From NCBI GenBank assembly GCA_030403585.1, contig JAUEPE010000024.1, positions 1-64,000 on the forward strand: 64,000 nt of DNA, written 5' to 3'. The first letter of the stretch is position 1. Each line of letters opens with the position of its first letter. This document shows, piece by piece, positions 60,259-64,000 of the stretch. Made by a program: the position numbers and the translations under genes. Below the pieces are notes generated by a model. The model ran no database searches, was not told the DNA's origin, and worked only from the letters and a program-made list of their open reading frames with translations. This DNA comes from Frankia sp. RB7. GTDB lineage: Bacteria; Pseudomonadota; Alphaproteobacteria; Rhizobiales; Xanthobacteraceae.

Positions 60259-60798
60259 TTACTCCGAGTACTTGAACTCGGGCATGTTCTTCAGCTCGTC
60301 CTTGGTCGCGTTGAACACGGCGTGGTCCGGATACCACTTCGACGAGGACGACGCTGTGGTCGTGGTCGTCGTGGTCTTCTCGGTGCCGGTCGCAGCGCCC
60401 GTCGTCGTGGTCGCGGCGGGCTTGGCGTTCGGGTTCGCGCCGGTGCCGGTATAGGCCACCGCTTCGTTGACGAACTTCAGCTTGTCGTACGGCACTGCGA
60501 CGAGATGCTCACCCATGCCGAGGAAGCCGCCGACGCCGATCACGGCGATCTTGACGTCGCCATTCTTGTCCATCAGCAGGTCGTTGATCGACCCGACGCT
60601 CTCGTTGGCATCGTTGTAGATCTTCAGACCAACCATTTTCGACGCGCGCCACTCGCCTGAAGCGGTCGTGGTGGTCGTCGTCGCGGCGGTGGCCGCGGTT
60701 GGCGACTTGTCGGTGGTGGCGGTCGGGTTCTGAGCAAACGCAACGGTCGCAAGCAAAGCGGTGCCGGCAAGACCGGCGGCGATCGATTTCATCAACAT
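60259..60798 (-). CDS. Exported PRC-barrel domain protein
   Basis: The 179-aa protein has a signal peptide (MKSIAAGLAGTALLATVAFA) and a Thr/Ala-rich linker (about 24-48). A PRC-barrel domain follows (about 50-112: WRASKMVGLKIYNDANESVGSINDLLMDKNGDVKIAVIGVGGFLG). A second Thr-rich linker precedes the end KWYPDHAVFNATKDELKNMPEFKYSE. PRC-barrel proteins of this form are often stress-related in rhizobia. AGGAGAGG precedes the ATG at 60798; a second ATG lies at 60792. A possible EcfG-type promoter lies about 40 bp upstream. Confidence 0.87.
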   Translation of the reverse strand: MLMKSIAAGLAGTALLATVAFAQNPTATTDKSPTAATAATTTTTTASGEWRASKMVGLKIYNDANESVGSINDLLMDKNGDVKIAVIGVGGFLGMGEHLVAVPYDKLKFVNEAVAYTGTGANPNAKPAATTTTGAATGTEKTTTTTTTASSSSKWYPDHAVFNATKDELKNMPEFKYSE

Positions 60799-60833
60799 TG
60801 TTGTCCTCTCCTTCAGTAAACTCGCGAGGAGAG

Positions 60834-60858
60834 AACAGCCATCATCGCGCGCAGTTCC
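60834..60858 (-). promoter_or_regulatory. Possible EcfG (general stress response) promoter of the PRC-barrel gene
   Basis: Read on the minus strand, GGAAC is followed after 16 bases by TGTT, about 35 bp above the start of the PRC-barrel gene. The EcfG consensus in rhizobia is GGAAC-N16/17-CGTT, so there is one mismatch in the -10 part. A perfect 6-bp hairpin (GCAGTT-CCTA-AACTGC, 60851-60866) overlaps the -35. A hairpin GTTCCTG/CAGGAAC also lies at 60909-60929. Confidence 0.45.
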
Positions 60859-61019
60859 TAAACTGCGGCAATTTCATCGTGGAACGATAGCGTGGCGTTG
60901 TGACGAAGGTTCCTGAGTCACGCAGGAACATTCGCGTTGTGCGGTTCCCCGCCAACGATCATGCGCCCTGGGATGAAGCACGATCGCGGCGAGGAACGCG
61001 CCGACCCGCGTCGCTCAGG

Positions 61020-61604
61020 TCAGCTCTGGTAGTCGATCAGAAGCGCGGAGATGTCCGTGCTGCTCGATGAACTCGTCGTGCCGTTCGCGCTGTAGGACGA
61101 ATTCGACGAAGACTGCGACTGCTGCAATGCCTGGAGGAATTGCTCGAGGATCTTGGCCGTACTGGAATCCGTCGAGCTGCTGCTCGTCGAATCCGTGGAC
61201 GACGAATCCGAAGACGAGCTGTCGTCCGACGGCGGCGGACCGGGCGGCGGGCCGCCTGCACCATGCGCGCCGCCGGGACCACCGGGACCCTGGCTAAAGG
61301 CCGACTGAAACACGCCCTTCAGTTCGTCGGCCTGGTCCGACGTCAGCGTCCCGTTCGAGACTTCATTGGAGATGAGATCGTCGATCTTCGACTTCAGGCC
61401 GTCCTTGGACGGCTTGGTGCCGCTGGACTGATCGCTCGACTTGCTCTGCTGAAGCGCCGTATCGATGTCCTGCAGGGCGGTCGTGAGGGCGGACTGGTCC
61501 GAGGAGGAGATGGTGCCGTCGGATACTTCCGATTGCAATTCCTGCTGCAGCTTTTGCAGCGGGGACTGGTAACTACCGGCGGAGGCCGCCGAAATCGAGG
61601 TCAT
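61020..61604 (-). CDS. Ser-rich protein with an internal duplicated helical motif
   Basis: I do not recognise this 194-aa protein. It has two copies of one motif: SEVSDGTISSSDQSALTTAL (25-44) and NEVSNGTLTSDQADELKGVF (80-99). Each looks like a helix-turn-helix pair with EVS(D/N)GT(I/L)(S/T)(S)SDQ. A Gly/Pro stretch (about 106-125) and a long Ser/Asp/Thr stretch (about 126-150) follow, then a Gln/Ser helix. There is no signal peptide or cysteine. The N-terminus (MTSISAASAGSYQSP) is Ser-rich, as in many secreted rhizobial proteins. It may be exported or a surface protein. Confidence 0.75.
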   Translation of the reverse strand: MTSISAASAGSYQSPLQKLQQELQSEVSDGTISSSDQSALTTALQDIDTALQQSKSSDQSSGTKPSKDGLKSKIDDLISNEVSNGTLTSDQADELKGVFQSAFSQGPGGPGGAHGAGGPPPGPPPSDDSSSSDSSSTDSTSSSSTDSSTAKILEQFLQALQQSQSSSNSSYSANGTTSSSSSTDISALLIDYQS

Positions 61605-61783
61605 GATGGCTCCGTGAATTTGCGGGGTTTCGTACATTCCTGCGCCACGGTATGGTTAACGGCCTTAACGGGACCTTGCCGTATGACTACCCAGTCGTTG
61701 CGGGGCGTTGCGGAAACACATTCGGAAACAATCTGAAACAAATATCTTCGCCTTTTGGCCCGAATCTTGGACAAACAAGGCTC

Positions 61784-62524
61784 ATGGCCAATCCTTCTCC
61801 CAACATCCTGGTCGTCGAAGACGACCGCGAAACCCGGACGTTGATTGCGAAATATCTCCGCAACAACGCCTGCAACGTTACCGCTGTGAGCGACGGCCGC
61901 GAGATGTCGCGTGCCATGGCCGACCACCGCGTTGATCTCATCATCCTCGACGTCATGCTGCCGGGCGAAGACGGCTTGAGCCTGTGCCGCAAGGTGCGCT
62001 CGGAAGCACAGACGCCGATCATCATGCTGACCGCGCGCGGCGAGGACGTCGATCGCATCGTCGGCCTCGAGATGGGCGCGGACGACTATCTGCCGAAACC
62101 GTTCAACCCGCGCGAGCTGCTCGCGCGCATCAACGCGGTGCTGCGGCGGCAGGCATCGGCACAGGCGGCGAGCTCGATCGAGGGCGCCTCGACACTTGCC
62201 TTCGAGGGCTGGCGCATCGATTTGCGGCTGCGCGAGCTGCGCAATCCCGAAGGCGCGCGCGTCGCGGTGACCAGTGCCGAGTTCGACCTGCTCCGGACGT
62301 TCTGCGAGCGTCCCGGCCGCGTGCTCTCGCGCGACAGCCTGCTCGACCTCACGCAGGGCCGCAACACCGGTTCGTTCGAACGCTCGATCGACGTGCTGGT
62401 GAGCCGCATCCGCCGCAAGATCGAGCCCAATCCGGCCGATCCCACCATCATCAAGACGGTGCGTTCCGGCGGCTATCTGTTTACGCCCAGAACGGAAGCG
62501 GTTACGACGTCCCTGAGCAACTGA
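61784..62524 (+). CDS. OmpR/PhoB-family response regulator
   Basis: The 246-aa protein has a receiver domain (about 8-120) with the acidic pocket VVEDD (11-14), the phosphorylated Asp56 in IILDVMLPGEDG, and Lys in YLPKPFNP. A winged-helix output domain follows (about 140-235: VTSAEFDLLRTFCERPGRVLSRDSLL, RSIDVLVSRIRRKIE, VRSGGYLF). I took the ATG at 61784. It is followed after 15 bp by a histidine kinase gene, so the pair is one two-component system. Target genes are unknown. Confidence 0.95.
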   Translation: MANPSPNILVVEDDRETRTLIAKYLRNNACNVTAVSDGREMSRAMADHRVDLIILDVMLPGEDGLSLCRKVRSEAQTPIIMLTARGEDVDRIVGLEMGADDYLPKPFNPRELLARINAVLRRQASAQAASSIEGASTLAFEGWRIDLRLRELRNPEGARVAVTSAEFDLLRTFCERPGRVLSRDSLLDLTQGRNTGSFERSIDVLVSRIRRKIEPNPADPTIIKTVRSGGYLFTPRTEAVTTSLSN

Positions 62525-62539
62525 CGGAACGTTGAGACG

Positions 62540-63877
62540 ATGAGGCCGTTCGGGTTCTTTCACCTCAAGGGCATCGGTGGGCAGATCGCCGCGCTGGTGC
62601 TGGCCTCGACCGTCGCGCTGCATCTCGTCGTCACCACCGCCTTCCTGATCAGCCGGCCCGACCGTCCGGACCAGCCGCCGGACGGCGCTCCGCAATTGAT
62701 GGATGCAGCACTACTGCTCGGCTCGGCCAGGCCGGACGACCGGCCGCGTCTTGCCGCCGATATCGCGCGCGCCTTCCCGAAGCTCAACATCGAGATATCG
62801 GCGCCGGGCACGGCGATTGTGGTCGAGGACAGCGAAAGCCAGCACCTGCACGGGCTCCGCCGCCATCTCGGCCGCGGCTACAAGGTGGTGCAGCTCGCAC
62901 CCGAGGGCGACGCCCACCGCATCGGCGTGCAATTGCCCGACGGCACCATGATCGCCGGTCATGTCGAGAACGGCCCGCGTCCGTGGTTCTGGGGCGCGCC
63001 GTGGCTGGTGACGCTGATGACCGCCTTCATCTCCATCAGCGTGCTCGGCCTGTGGGCGGCACGCGCGTTGGCGACGCCCTTGTCGTCCTTTGCCAAGGCC
63101 GCCGAGGATTTCAGCCTCGACGGCACCTCCGAACCCCTGCCCGAGCGCGGCCCGGAAGAGATCCGCCTGGTCGCGCGCGCGCTCAACCGCATGCATGAGC
63201 GCATCGGGCGGCTGATGTCGGATCGCACCCGCATGCTGGCGGCGATCAGCCACGATCTGCGCACCCCGATCACGCGGCTGCGGCTGCGCGCCGAGTTCAT
63301 CGAGGACGAGGGCAACCGCAAGCGCATGCTGATCGACCTCGACCAGATGCGCTCGATGCTGGAAAGCGTGCTGTCACTCTTGCGCAACGACCGCAAGATC
63401 GAGGCGATCACACTGGTCGACATCGCCAGCACGCTGCAGCTGATCGCCGATCAGTTCGGCGACATGGGCCATGTCGTGCACTATGACGGCCCGTCATCGG
63501 CGACCGCCGCGGCGCGTCCCGACGATCTGCATCGGGGCGTCACCAACCTGGTCGAGAACGCGGTGCGCTTCGGCGCCGAGGTGACGATCCGCCTCGATGT
63601 CGACGGCACGAAACTCGTCATCGACGTCGAGGATGACGGCCCCGGCATTTCGGACGCGCGCAAGCAGGAGATGCTGGAGCCATTCGTGCGCGGCGACGAC
63701 GCGCGCACCATGGACGATTCCACCGGCTTCGGCCTCGGCCTGTCGATCGCGCGCGCGATCGCAATCGCCCATGGCGGCGAGCTGTCGCTGCACGACCGCC
63801 AGCCACACGGACTGATCGTGCGGATGCAATTGCCGGTGTGGCAGCAGCCGAGGCTTTCGGCGCAAGTCGCCGCTTAA
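62540..63877 (+). CDS. Sensor histidine kinase, EnvZ/OmpB-type membrane kinase
   Basis: The 445-aa kinase has a first membrane helix (about 15-38), a periplasmic sensor of about 110 residues (about 40-148), and a second helix (about 155-175). A HAMP region (about 177-228) follows, then the HisKA domain with phosphorylated His238 in AAISHDLRTPITRLRLRAEF, and the HATPase domain with N, DDGPGIS and GFGLGLSIAR boxes. The short, charged sensor has no recognisable ligand fold. It is the cognate kinase of the preceding regulator. Confidence 0.94.
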   Translation: MRPFGFFHLKGIGGQIAALVLASTVALHLVVTTAFLISRPDRPDQPPDGAPQLMDAALLLGSARPDDRPRLAADIARAFPKLNIEISAPGTAIVVEDSESQHLHGLRRHLGRGYKVVQLAPEGDAHRIGVQLPDGTMIAGHVENGPRPWFWGAPWLVTLMTAFISISVLGLWAARALATPLSSFAKAAEDFSLDGTSEPLPERGPEEIRLVARALNRMHERIGRLMSDRTRMLAAISHDLRTPITRLRLRAEFIEDEGNRKRMLIDLDQMRSMLESVLSLLRNDRKIEAITLVDIASTLQLIADQFGDMGHVVHYDGPSSATAAARPDDLHRGVTNLVENAVRFGAEVTIRLDVDGTKLVIDVEDDGPGISDARKQEMLEPFVRGDDARTMDDSTGFGLGLSIARAIAIAHGGELSLHDRQPHGLIVRMQLPVWQQPRLSAQVAA

Positions 63878-63887
63878 AAGTCGCCGC

Positions 63888-64000
63888 TTAAGCCGCGAGC
63901 GGCGGATACTTCACAGCGGGCTCGTCGAAGATCGCGATCGCCTCGAAGCGATAGTTGCAGGCGTGGCAATTCCAGAGATAGGAGACCCGCCCCTCGCCCG
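63888..64000 (-). CDS. C-terminal end of a small zinc-ribbon protein (cut by the window edge)
   Basis: The minus strand is open from the right edge to the TAA at 63888-63890. It encodes EGRVSYLWNCHACNYRFEAI followed by AIFDEPAVKYPPLAA. The NCHACNYRFE piece is a zinc-ribbon-like Cys-x2-Cys. The gene starts beyond the window. It converges on the kinase gene with only ten bases between the stops, and the two share a short repeat CGCTTAA. Confidence 0.7.
   Translation of the reverse strand, partial: GEGRVSYLWNCHACNYRFEAIAIFDEPAVKYPPLAA

Overview
This window looks like chromosome of a Bradyrhizobium-type alphaproteobacterium (Nitrobacteraceae). The evidence is the high GC content, the gene content and order of the division/cell-wall cluster, an alphaproteobacterial RNase P RNA, and dispersed short palindromic repeats (cores such as GTCATTGCGAGCG and CTCATCCTGAGGAG) of the kind common in that group. 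This placement is inference from pattern recognition. I see no prophage, transposase, CRISPR array, tRNA or rRNA.

Region 1 (1-15.5 kb, minus strand) is the dcw cluster, transcribed rsmH-ftsL-ftsI-murE-murF-mraY-murD-(131-aa ORF)-ftsW-murG-murC-murB-ddl. It makes peptidoglycan precursors and the divisome glycosyltransferase/transpeptidase pair. ftsQ would be expected just beyond the left edge. An uncharacterised membrane-anchored ORF sits between murD and ftsW, and repeat-derived spacers interrupt the cluster in two places. Divergent from rsmH is a secondary cell-wall amidase. It is followed by an ECF42-type sigma factor with its DGPF (YCII) partner, and then by rnpB.

Region 2 (19-31 kb) holds an alpha/beta hydrolase, a DUF983 protein divergent from a MocR regulator with a repeat operator between them, and a TauE/SafE permease. 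It also holds an ABC exporter + MATE operon led by a possible 74-aa protein, and an EmrAB-type HlyD + MFS pump. The pump is divergent from its TetR regulator across a perfect 11-1-11 palindrome.

Region 3 (30.5-36 kb) is a catabolic operon on the minus strand: M20 peptidase, ABC permease, substrate-binding protein and AtzF-like amidase, with a Crp/Fnr regulator next to it. No ATP-binding subunit is present. Region 4 (36-41 kb) encodes exported proteins: an extensin-like protein, two divergent DUF2147 paralogues, and a FecR-domain protein with a long Q/P/G tail.

Region 5 (41-48.5 kb) is lipid/envelope related: a Nudix hydrolase, an E. coli-type phosphatidylserine decarboxylase divergent from a class III aminotransferase, a GT4 glycosyltransferase / PmtA-type methyltransferase / Mpo1-like (DUF962) operon, and an L,D-transpeptidase. 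Region 6 (48.8-53.6 kb) has a DUF899 operon with a divergent regulator, a cyclotransferase-like beta-propeller protein and a DUF4403 protein.

Region 7 (53.6-60 kb) is a polyamine-type ABC importer (ATPase, binding protein, two permeases). It has a composite repeat before it, inside it and after it. A LivK-like binding protein follows. Region 8 (60-64 kb) has a PRC-barrel protein with a possible EcfG promoter, a Ser-rich protein with an internal repeat, an OmpR/EnvZ-type two-component pair, and the end of a small zinc-ribbon gene cut by the window edge.
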